Shown here: positions 6,549 to 12,031 of the stretch, piece after piece
Numbering within the stretch: position 1 is the stretch's first letter
Layout of the letters: each line of letters starts with the position of its first letter
From: Thermoplasmatales archaeon
GTDB taxonomy: Archaea > Thermoplasmatota > Thermoplasmata > Thermoplasmatales > GCA-001856825
Assembly (NCBI GenBank): GCA_014874235.1
Contig: JACWAC010000027.1
Span: 1-12,044 of the forward strand
Reading direction: 5' to 3'
Length of the DNA stretch: 12,044 nucleotides
The notes under the pieces: generated by a model
Told to the model about the DNA's origin: nothing
Database searches by the model: none
Seen by the model: the letters and a program-made list of their open reading frames with translations, nothing else
Program-made: the position numbers and the translations under genes

Positions 6549-7253
6549 ATGACAACATTTGTCCTAGTGCCTGGTGCATGGCTTGGTGGTTGGGTATGGA
6601 AGAAGATCATGCCAGAATTGGAGAAGGAAGGTAATACTGTTTATCCCGTCACTCTCACAGGAATGGGCGAAAGGGTCCACTTGTTTTCAAGCGAGGTAGG
6701 CATCGAAACTGCGATCAACGACGTGATTAACGTTATAAAATACAACCAGCTAGAAAACGTAGTGTTGGTTGGTCACAGCTTCGCCGCAAAGGTGGTCGCG
6801 TCCGTCGCAGACAGAATGCCAGATAATGTCAAGTTAATTTTGTACTTGGATACATTCAGACCTGAAAAGGTGAGGGACCCCCAGCAGAGTTTCCAGCCGG
6901 ATGAATTCGGAAAACTTGAACCGGATCAGACTGCAATTCCATTCACCGATGACGTTTTGAAAATGATAGGCAGCGATGTTGAAGATGAGGACAGAGTATG
7001 GATGCATTCCTTAGCAACTCCTTGGCCGTTGAAATACGCTACAGATCCGATAGTCCTAACGGAGAAATTTGACGGCATAAAGAGCGCTCACATATTCTGT
7101 ACTAAGAGTGGCAGTGATGTGAACGAAATCATTGCAGGCAAGTGGGGAAAGGTGGAAGGGAAGTACAAGATAATCGAAGCCGCTCACTTTCCGATGATAA
7201 CCAAACCGGAAGAGACTGTTAGCGCGTTAATCGAGCTCTCAAAGGACGATTGA
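6549..7253 (+). CDS. Alpha/beta-fold hydrolase (esterase-like)
   Basis: A 234-aa soluble alpha/beta hydrolase of the group that starts TTFVLV(H/P)GAW and continues with TLTGMGERVHL, well known in bacteria as esterase or pyrethroid-hydrolase-like proteins and related to plant methylesterases. The nucleophile elbow is VGHSFAA with Ser77; the usual final Gly of GxSxG is Ala here. The catalytic His is His213 in EAAHFPM; the acid is probably in the CTKSGSD segment. VPGAW has Pro where most relatives have His next to the oxyanion glycine. No signal peptide or membrane segment is seen. It is monocistronic, convergent with ogg. The bacterial-type motif set suggests lateral acquisition, though this rests on recall of the family, not on a tree. 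Substrate unknown. Confidence 0.88.
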   Translation: MTTFVLVPGAWLGGWVWKKIMPELEKEGNTVYPVTLTGMGERVHLFSSEVGIETAINDVINVIKYNQLENVVLVGHSFAAKVVASVADRMPDNVKLILYLDTFRPEKVRDPQQSFQPDEFGKLEPDQTAIPFTDDVLKMIGSDVEDEDRVWMHSLATPWPLKYATDPIVLTEKFDGIKSAHIFCTKSGSDVNEIIAGKWGKVEGKYKIIEAAHFPMITKPEETVSALIELSKDD

Positions 7254-7261
7254 AAAGTCAA

Positions 7262-7273
7262 CACTCGGGAGTG
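7262..7273. terminator. Short inverted repeat between convergent genes
   Basis: CACTC-GG-GAGTG forms a perfect 5-bp inverted repeat in the 50-nt gap between the hydrolase stop and the ogg stop. It could help end either transcript, but there is no following T-run on either strand, which archaeal termination normally needs. Assignment is tentative. Confidence 0.2.
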
Positions 7274-7303
7274 AGCGGTGCAAAATGTCCTTTCGGTTAC
7301 AAA

Positions 7304-7918
7304 TCACTTCAAAATCTTGCCGGTCATCAAGTACCAGACTACCAGGTCCATTATGCCTGGATCCAGACCGTATTTGGATGAAATATCCAAGAAAAGGTTT
7401 TCCTCTCTCTCATAGTCTTTTCTGCTCTTGATTCTGATTTCTCTGCTATAGTAGCTAGACAGAAACTTCTGTATGTGTTTGTCTAGGATCGGATATTGAA
7501 AGTATCCGGTGTTCCGTAAAAAGTGTGATGCCTCCTTCATTCCTATTCCCATGTAGGTCTCGATGAGCCTGTCTCTCCTATCCTCAGAATTCATTATCTC
7601 CTTTAGCAGGTGTCTCTTATCGTAGTTCAGGGAAATGAATCTGGCTCGTGTGTTCGGAAATCTGTAATGACACTGAGTGAGTGCTTTCTTTAGACTGCTT
7701 TCATCAAAACTCTGGAGTTTGTCCAAATGTTCTTGTGTCTTCAATCCCATCTCCGCGGAGGTGTTGGCTGTGAGTGTGCAAAACACAAGTTCAGAGAACT
7801 TTTCATCCGTGCCGGCAAGTCTCTTTCTTGAAAATTCCTCCTTCCTTTCCAGTATTGTTCTAAAAATTTTCGCGTCTGAGAGTACCGATTCTATTTTCCG
7901 GTCAAGAGGTTTGAGCAT
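7304..7918 (-). CDS. ogg: 8-oxoguanine DNA glycosylase/AP lyase, archaeal Ogg2 type
   Basis: Base-excision repair enzyme that removes 8-oxoguanine and nicks the abasic site. The 204-aa protein is a single helix-hairpin-helix GPD domain of the small archaeal Ogg2 class. The hairpin GIGMKEASHFLRNTGY supplies the catalytic lysine Lys128, and PILDKHIQKFL the catalytic aspartate Asp146. These match the Lys/Asp pair of the M. jannaschii enzyme in spacing. Earlier blocks FCTLTANTSAEMG and RFPNTRARFI are also typical of the family. Length is normal and nothing is truncated. It reads leftward from a TATA-like sequence in the 212-nt spacer shared with the wHTH-DUF373 operon. Confidence 0.95.
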   Translation of the reverse strand: MLKPLDRKIESVLSDAKIFRTILERKEEFSRKRLAGTDEKFSELVFCTLTANTSAEMGLKTQEHLDKLQSFDESSLKKALTQCHYRFPNTRARFISLNYDKRHLLKEIMNSEDRRDRLIETYMGIGMKEASHFLRNTGYFQYPILDKHIQKFLSSYYSREIRIKSRKDYEREENLFLDISSKYGLDPGIMDLVVWYLMTGKILK

Positions 7919-7942
7919 CCAACAAGTTATTCCTCATACAAT

Positions 7943-7953
7943 CTATATTTTAT
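7943..7953 (-). promoter_or_regulatory. TATA box of ogg
   Basis: On the - strand ATAAAATATAG is centred about 30 nt before the ogg ATG at 7918, with no Shine-Dalgarno between. A leaderless or very short-leader transcript is likely. Confidence 0.5.
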
Positions 7954-8007
7954 GTTTGTTCCTTACGATACCTAAATAGAGAGCGAAAGCTTTCAACACA
8001 TTTCAGT

Positions 8008-8035
8008 TCGTAGTAGGTCGTAGAGTCACAACTAC
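8008..8035 (+). repeat. Short direct and inverted repeats upstream of the five-gene operon
   Basis: TCGTAG occurs at 8008-8013 and again at 8018-8023, exactly 10 bp (about one helical turn) apart. GTAGT at 8010-8014 and ACTAC at 8031-8035 form an inverted pair. They lie just before the first TATA-like box of the operon, where an activator or repressor could bind. Chance occurrence is possible. Confidence 0.25.
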
Positions 8036-8047
8036 AATGTATGAAAG

Positions 8048-8059
8048 GATAAGATATAT
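8048..8059 (+). promoter_or_regulatory. Upstream TATA-like box of the operon (P1)
   Basis: GATAAGATATAT would place a transcription start near 8080 and leave about a 50-nt leader before the first ATG at 8131, which carries a Shine-Dalgarno site. It may be a second promoter in addition to the closer box at 8092-8099. Confidence 0.3.
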
Positions 8060-8091
8060 ACTGACGGAAATGGCCCGCTACACAAATTGTA

Positions 8092-8099
8092 TTTATATT
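8092..8099 (+). promoter_or_regulatory. Proximal TATA box of the operon (P2)
   Basis: TTTATATT is centred about 35 nt before the ATG at 8131, so a start near 8120 would give a leader of roughly 10 nt. Unlike the other first genes here, this one has GGTGA at 8120-8124, 6 nt before the ATG, so it may be translated through a Shine-Dalgarno interaction, most easily on transcripts from the upstream box. Confidence 0.45.
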
Positions 8100-8130
8100 T
8101 AATAGCTATGCATTATCACGGTGAATTTAA

Positions 8131-8346
8131 ATGGGCGATCTTACGCCACCCGCTCAAAAAGTTTATGACTCTCTCAAACGACTTGGCTCTACTGCCGAGG
8201 ACAAAATGAAGACTGCCGACGACATAATGAAGGCAAGCTCTATGGGGAAGGGGCTCATCTCCAATGCTCTTCAAGAGCTACAGAACAAGGGGTATGTCAA
8301 AAGAGTTGTTAGGCAGAAAAGTGCGGGGTATTTTGTAGTTAAATGA
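8131..8346 (+). CDS. Small winged-helix-like DNA-binding protein
   Basis: A 71-aa basic protein with no extra domains. After an N-terminal helix (PPAQKVYDSLKRLG) it has a helix-turn-helix pattern (KTADDIMKASSMGKGLISNALQELQNKGYV) and ends with a wing-like VKRVVRQKSAGYFVVK. This is the layout of MarR/TrmB-like winged helices cut down to the bare fold. It could be a transcriptional regulator, perhaps of its own operon, or a DNA/RNA-binding structural protein. I do not recognise a named family. GGTGA lies 6 nt before the ATG. Its TGA overlaps the ATG of the DUF373 gene (ATGA), so production of the two is coupled. Confidence 0.8.
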   Translation: MGDLTPPAQKVYDSLKRLGSTAEDKMKTADDIMKASSMGKGLISNALQELQNKGYVKRVVRQKSAGYFVVK

Positions 8347-9515
8347 GCAAGACACTAGTTCTGTGTGTAGACAGGGACAATGATTTTGGAGAAAAAGCAA
8401 GTATAAAGTCTCCAATAATTGGAAGGGAGACGAATCTATCTGCTGCCAATTCCCTGATGCTACAGGACCCTGAAGATTCGGATTCCAATGCCCTCTTTTC
8501 TGCTATATCCACATACGACTCTCTCATCAAGTCCGGCGAAGTTGCTGAGATAGCAACGATCTGCGGGGACAAGAATGTCGGGACGTTCTCTGATGAAATT
8601 CTTGGAAAGCAGATCGACGAAGTCATTTCGACGATAAAACCAACCGACGTTGTGATGGTTTCAGACGGCGCTGAGGACGACTTCATACTACCGCTCATAC
8701 AGAGCAGGATAAGGATTCGCGCAATGAAGAGGGTAACCGTTAGGCAGGCGCCACGGATTGAATCGATGTATTACATAATCGTCAAGGCCCTAAAGGAAGA
8801 GAAGTTTCTGAAGAAGGTTCTGGTGCCGATCGGAGTGGCCTTCTTGGTGCTCGGTATCACCATCCTCTTTGTTCTTGTGTTGAGGGTCTACCTCTACGGT
8901 CTCGGAAGTCTGGACCCAGCTACAACCGGGTTCATGACCGTTATGACCGCCATCGGAATATACTTCCTCAGCAAGGCGTATTCTGCGGCTAAGAGAATAA
9001 CCGACGGTTTCTCAAAACTCTTAGAGGAATTTGTCAATACGAGGGTTACAGTATTTTCCCTGCTCATAGCGACGGCCACGTTCGCGTATGGAGTCTACAT
9101 AGGCTTAGAAGTTGCCTTTACCACTAGACCGGAGATACTTGGTCTGATCTACCTTATCTACAGGCTCGTTCCTTTCACGATATCCGCCATCCTTATATTT
9201 GACCTCGGACGAATCGTTGAAGGATTCCTGATTTTCGAAAAGGGGAAGAGAGGAGAAGCAATCAAGCAGTACATCCTTTCAGCATCCTTCTACATCAGTT
9301 TCTTTGCAGCGGTTTTGGGACTGCTCTCCTTTGTAATCTTCGCATACCAGACCGGTGCAGCAAAATCGGATTATTTAGCCGTAGCTATCGTTCTCACATC
9401 GCTTGGTGTAATCCTTGGGGTAATAATATCTGTGTTAAGAAGGAGGTACGGGAAAAGAATTGATGAACTTGGCCCAGAGCGTGAAGCTGCACAGGAAGAT
9501 CGTCGCGGCATTTAG
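8343..9515 (+). CDS. DUF373 family membrane protein
   Basis: A 390-aa archaeal protein of unknown function (DUF373, COG2237). Residues 1-155 form a soluble domain with Rossmann-like alternation and acidic clusters: CVDRDNDFG (Asp10, Asp12, Asp14), QDPEDSDSNA (Asp42, Glu44, Asp45, Asp47) and VMVSDGAEDDF (Asp107, Glu110-Asp112). These look like a metal- or phosphate-handling site. About six hydrophobic segments follow, near 158-180, 192-209, 233-255, 262-288, 308-330 and 340-362, then a charged tail. The N-terminal part carries no signal peptide, so it is probably cytoplasmic and membrane-tethered. It overlaps the wHTH gene by 4 nt and mptE by 53 nt. Enzymatic or sensor roles are inference; no activity is known to me. 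Confidence 0.93.
   Translation: MSKTLVLCVDRDNDFGEKASIKSPIIGRETNLSAANSLMLQDPEDSDSNALFSAISTYDSLIKSGEVAEIATICGDKNVGTFSDEILGKQIDEVISTIKPTDVVMVSDGAEDDFILPLIQSRIRIRAMKRVTVRQAPRIESMYYIIVKALKEEKFLKKVLVPIGVAFLVLGITILFVLVLRVYLYGLGSLDPATTGFMTVMTAIGIYFLSKAYSAAKRITDGFSKLLEEFVNTRVTVFSLLIATATFAYGVYIGLEVAFTTRPEILGLIYLIYRLVPFTISAILIFDLGRIVEGFLIFEKGKRGEAIKQYILSASFYISFFAAVLGLLSFVIFAYQTGAAKSDYLAVAIVLTSLGVILGVIISVLRRRYGKRIDELGPEREAAQEDRRGI
9441..9447 (+). promoter_or_regulatory. Shine-Dalgarno-like site for mptE
   Basis: AGGAGGT, a perfect anti-16S match, lies within the DUF373 coding sequence. It ends 15 nt before the ATG at 9463 and 12 nt before a TTG at 9460. The spacing is longer than usual, but it is the only strong site near the mptE start and sits upstream of the 53-nt gene overlap. 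Confidence 0.4.
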
Positions 9516-10071
9516 ATACAATCCGTACCGCGATTTCCTGGCAGGCATTGAGCTGAATGACCTAATCAGAGAAAATTCATGGAGCAAGATTCCCGGTGAG
9601 AAGGTCGTTAGCGTAATAGGTCCTTCGGACCCATCCAATAGTCCGGATGGCTACGTTATAGTAGCAGATTCCGCCCTTGACCATTACACCGGAAGATGCG
9701 ACATGATAGTGACGGATCTGGACGGGCCTATGGACAAGATAATGAAGGACGAAGACAGCATAAAGGTGGTTCACGCTCACGGAGACAACATAGAAAAGTT
9801 GAGAGAGTACGTTCCTAAACTGAGAGGGCTGGTTTTGGGAACAACTCAGAGCATACCTCTCAGGAACGTCAGAAACATCGCAGGTTTCACTGACGGAGAC
9901 AGGAGCGTGATAATGGGGACAATCATCGGTGCAAAGAAGATATTCATTCACGGATTTGACTACACATCGCCAATGGACGAACCGAAGGATGAGAAGCGCA
10001 GGAAAATGCTCTTTGGAAAGGACATAATAGATAACATAAAAAGTGCCGAAGTCGTATACGTGCGAAGATGA
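9463..10071 (+). CDS. mptE: 6-hydroxymethyl-7,8-dihydropterin pyrophosphokinase
   Basis: Archaeal MptE (DUF115, COG1634), which transfers pyrophosphate from ATP to 6-hydroxymethyl-7,8-dihydropterin. It replaces bacterial FolK on the way to methanopterin or folate-type cofactors. The approximately 202-aa protein shows VVSVIGPSDPS, YVIVADSAL, DMIVTDLDGPMD, VVHAHGDNIEKL, the GFTDGDRSV block and IFIHGFDY. These Asp/His-rich motifs are the family's Mg-ATP site. Length is usual. I use the ATG at 9463 rather than TTG at 9460. It begins 53 nt inside the end of the DUF373 gene, and its TGA overlaps the next ATG (ATGA). Its product would ultimately serve enzymes such as SHMT. DUF115 proteins are related to sialyltransferase-like folds, but the motifs here point to MptE. 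Confidence 0.9.
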   Translation: MNLAQSVKLHRKIVAAFRYNPYRDFLAGIELNDLIRENSWSKIPGEKVVSVIGPSDPSNSPDGYVIVADSALDHYTGRCDMIVTDLDGPMDKIMKDEDSIKVVHAHGDNIEKLREYVPKLRGLVLGTTQSIPLRNVRNIAGFTDGDRSVIMGTIIGAKKIFIHGFDYTSPMDEPKDEKRRKMLFGKDIIDNIKSAEVVYVRR

Positions 10072-10505
10072 TCATCGCAGACAGTATGCTGGGCAAGCTT
10101 TGCAGGTATCTGAGGATGATTGGTTATGAGGTCGAGTACATCGAAAACGACAAGGATGATTCATATATTATCAGCATATCAGAAAACAACTTGATACTTA
10201 CAAGAGACAGGCAACTTCACGAACGACTGGCCAATTCGGTGCTGATCAAATCGTATAAATCTATCGATCAACTCAAGGAGCTGAAGGGTAAACTGCCTGC
10301 CCCACGGCATAGTTTCATGGAGCTATGCAGCATCTGCGGACGTTTACTGGAGAAGACGGAGAAGAGAGGGGAAATGCCGGACTATGTAAACAAGGATGCG
10401 GAGGAGGTTTACTACTGCAAGAGTTGCAACAAGTTTTATTGGAATGGAAGTCACACAGACAACTTCAGGAGAATGGTGGAGAGAATAGGATTTGAAATAC
10501 GCTGA
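10068..10505 (+). CDS. Mut7-C PIN-like RNase with zinc ribbon (DUF82)
   Basis: A 145-aa two-part protein (COG1656). Residues 1-70 are the Mut7-C domain, a PIN-like nuclease fold: IIADSMLGKLCRYLRMIGYEVEY and LILTRDRQL give the conserved acidic residues Asp5 and Asp47 and the LGKLxRxLR motif. A zinc ribbon follows with Cys87-x2-Cys90 and Cys117-x2-Cys120, then YWNGSH, which is typical of this family. The domain is named after the C-terminus of worm MUT-7 and is predicted to cleave RNA; archaeal activity is not established to my knowledge. It overlaps mptE by 4 nt and pelA by 14 nt, so it is made in step with a ribosome-rescue factor. It could also act in tRNA or rRNA processing. Confidence 0.9.
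   Translation: MIIADSMLGKLCRYLRMIGYEVEYIENDKDDSYIISISENNLILTRDRQLHERLANSVLIKSYKSIDQLKELKGKLPAPRHSFMELCSICGRLLEKTEKRGEMPDYVNKDAEEVYYCKSCNKFYWNGSHTDNFRRMVERIGFEIR
10475..10481 (+). promoter_or_regulatory. Shine-Dalgarno-like site for pelA
   Basis: GGTGGAG ends 10 nt before the TTG at 10492. It supports TTG as the pelA start, because no ATG lies nearby in the frame and the protein already begins at the expected point of the pelota N-domain. Confidence 0.45.
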
Positions 10506-11487
10506 ACAGGTAGATCTGGTTAACATAGAGATAACGAGTGGCGAGGACCTATGGTATCTCTCGTTGCTGCTTAAAGCAGGCGACGTTCTGGTTGCAGAAG
10601 TGTTGAGGCGAATAGAGAGAAAAGAAGACCTGTTGAGAAACAAGAAAACAGAACGAGAGTTGATAAGGGTCTCAATCAAAATTGAAGGCATCGAGTTCAT
10701 GGAACTGTCGTCCCGATTGCACATACTTGGTCAGATAGCGGGTGGTCCTGAAGATTACCTGGGAGAGCACCAATCTATCAACGTGGAACCAGGCTCACAA
10801 CTTTCAATTCTTCCTGCCAACAGGGATGAATTCCTGCGAAGGCTGGAAGAGTCATCCAGTCTGACAAATTCTACCGTACTGGTGCTGTCCACAGACGACC
10901 AGAACATCACTCTATATGGGATCAATGAGTCGAAAAACGACTTACTCTGGAGGATTCCAGTTGGGTCAGGTAAAATGTATGAAGGCAAAGAAAACTCTTA
11001 CCGCTACGAATTTCTGGAGAAGATGGAGAAGCACAAGCAGGCAGACATCTACATCATCGGGCCGTCTATATTCAGGGACTCAACATCCAAGCTCCTTAAC
11101 CAAAACGGGTTCAGGCCGATCAATACGCAGATAGGTAGCTCGGAAGAGGACGGAATTCGGGAACTGTTGCAGGAAGGAACTGTAGACCTCAGAAGAAGTG
11201 CAGAGAGCAAACTCGTCACAGATTTCTTGAAGGGCATAGGTGGCGGGATTTCCTCTTATGGAAAGAAGGAAATCGAAAAGGCCCTCGAAATGCGAGCGGT
11301 CTCAACTTTGCTGATCTCTGACAAATTCTTCCGAAGTCCCGCCGCAGCCAGCTATATGGAAAAATGCTATCTAGGAGGATGCAAACTCTTTGTTGTCCAC
11401 AGTTTATGGGAAACGGGAAAAATAGTTGAATCGTACGGCGGGATCGTTGCGGTTCTAAGGTACAGAATGGATTTTTCATCCGCCTGA
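10492..11487 (+). CDS. pelA: Pelota (Dom34), ribosome rescue factor
   Basis: Archaeal Pelota enters the A site of stalled ribosomes, with aEF1A as GTPase partner and ABCE1 for splitting, and so takes part in no-go decay. The 331 aa hold three domains: an Sm-like N-domain (about 1-120, with SGEDLWYLSLLLKAGD), a central eRF1-like domain (about 123-240, with no GGQ, as expected), and a C-terminal eRF1-3 domain (GGGISSYGKKEIEKALEMRAVSTLLISD onward). The start is a TTG 14 nt inside the Mut7-C gene. An upstream extension is not needed, since the first strand begins at once, and the N-terminus looks a few residues shorter than in many homologues. It is the last gene of the operon. Its stop codon lies within the 3' end of the convergent ubiquitin-like gene. 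Confidence 0.95.
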   Translation: MKYAEQVDLVNIEITSGEDLWYLSLLLKAGDVLVAEVLRRIERKEDLLRNKKTERELIRVSIKIEGIEFMELSSRLHILGQIAGGPEDYLGEHQSINVEPGSQLSILPANRDEFLRRLEESSSLTNSTVLVLSTDDQNITLYGINESKNDLLWRIPVGSGKMYEGKENSYRYEFLEKMEKHKQADIYIIGPSIFRDSTSKLLNQNGFRPINTQIGSSEEDGIRELLQEGTVDLRRSAESKLVTDFLKGIGGGISSYGKKEIEKALEMRAVSTLLISDKFFRSPAAASYMEKCYLGGCKLFVVHSLWETGKIVESYGGIVAVLRYRMDFSSA

Positions 11488-11685
11488 AAACGACTTGATG
11501 ACTGTTATGTCATCTTCTTCACCAATCAGAGTATCCTCTGGAACAGGTTTTCCATCTCTTAGTATGATAGTCGAACTTGAGCTCAGTCCCAGATGTTTTA
11601 GGATTACCTCGCCATTCTTGCTTCCATCTATTCTGATCTCCTTCATTTCTCCAAAAATCTTTACGTTCGCCATCCTCTCTACCAT
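11476..11685 (-). CDS. MoaD/ThiS-like small archaeal modifier (SAMP-like)
   Basis: A 65-69-aa beta-grasp protein: KVKIFGE-like start (VKIFGEMKEIRI), a helix (NGEVILKHLGL), TIILRDGKPVPEDTLI, DDITVIKSFSGG. The C-terminal Gly-Gly directly before the stop is the hallmark of proteins activated by an E1-like enzyme, either as sulfur carriers (molybdopterin, thiamine, tRNA thiolation) or as protein modifiers (SAMPs). Which role applies cannot be read here, and no E1-like or MoaE gene is in the window. ATG at 11685 fits a leaderless start from the TATA-like sequence about 23 nt upstream; ATG at 11673 would give the more typical MANVKIF N-terminus. It converges on pelA with a 12-nt overlap. Confidence 0.85.
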   Translation of the reverse strand: MVERMANVKIFGEMKEIRIDGSKNGEVILKHLGLSSSSTIILRDGKPVPEDTLIGEEDDITVIKSFSGG

Positions 11686-11703
11686 TGGGGTATAGTCAAG
11701 GTA

Positions 11704-11711
11704 GATAATAA
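11704..11711 (-). promoter_or_regulatory. TATA-like box of the SAMP-like gene
   Basis: On the - strand TTATTATC is centred about 23 nt before the ATG at 11685 and 35 nt before the ATG at 11673. The spacing favours the upstream start on a leaderless message. Confidence 0.4.
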
Positions 11712-11772
11712 CTTTGATGAATATATGTAGTAATGTTGCCAGTATGACGTCTTTGGAAGACCTTCCTTCATC

Positions 11773-11798
11773 TTGACTCGATGTTGACCGGCCTTGAC
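11773..11798 (+). repeat. Three helically phased TTGAC repeats
   Basis: TTGAC occurs at 11773-11777, 11784-11788 and 11794-11798, spaced 11 and 10 bp, so all three face the same side of the helix. A further copy lies at 11882-11886. They may be a multimeric regulator site; they are also short enough to arise by chance. Confidence 0.35.
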
Positions 11799-12003
11799 AC
11801 TACGGAGATGTGTTGGTCTCCTATGTATGATGACTTTACAAAGTTGCTGTTCTTGAGGGACGGCAAATCAACTTAAAATCCTTGACAAACACGAATTTTG
11901 TTTTCAATATCCTGACTCCTTTCTTGAGTTATGAATTGTCGGACTCAGATTCGCGTGTCTCTTGAAGTTAAAATAGCCAGTAAGAATCTCAATTGCTTTG
12001 GTA

Positions 12004-12012
12004 AATCTTATA
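12004..12012 (+). promoter_or_regulatory. TATA-like box of the gene starting at the right edge
   Basis: AATCTTATA is centred about 24 nt before an ATG at 12032. The spacing is the same as for the other leaderless genes here. Confidence 0.35.
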
Positions 12013-12031
12013 GAGGATTACCAATAACCTC

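Larger units (their letters stand above)
11768..12017 (-). pseudogene. Possible remains of a decayed gene
   Basis: Three short - strand frames follow one another, each bounded by stops. They lie at 12017-11904 (37 codons, including ILTGYFNFKRHANLSP), next a frame containing ILKTKFVFVKDFKL across about 11915-11850, and 11872-11768 (34 codons, including SSYIGDQHISVVSRPVNIES). They have protein-like composition and would join if single-base shifts and a stop were repaired. The first piece loosely recalls the YNxxRxHxxL tail of DDE transposases. This is pattern impression only; noncoding sequence remains quite possible. Confidence 0.18.
11712..12031. other. Gene-free stretch with short repeats and possible decayed coding fragments
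   Basis: No intact ORF of useful length on either strand. It contains three TTGAC copies at 10-11 bp spacing (11773-11798) and a small inverted repeat GGAAG-AC-CTTCC (11755-11766). It also has AT-rich TATA-like spots near 11871-11879 and 11964-11974, and - strand open stretches without start context. No tRNA-like or clear C/D-box RNA structure was found. Confidence 0.5.

Noticed and set aside
8339..8698. 119-codon - strand frame opposite the start of DUF373
   Set aside because: Serine-rich shadow of a strongly conserved gene on the other strand; no start signals.
11826..11914. C/D-box guide RNA (ATGATGA box at 11826, CTGA about 80 nt downstream)
   Set aside because: The span is too long for an archaeal C/D RNA, no credible internal C'/D' boxes exist, and there is no terminal stem.
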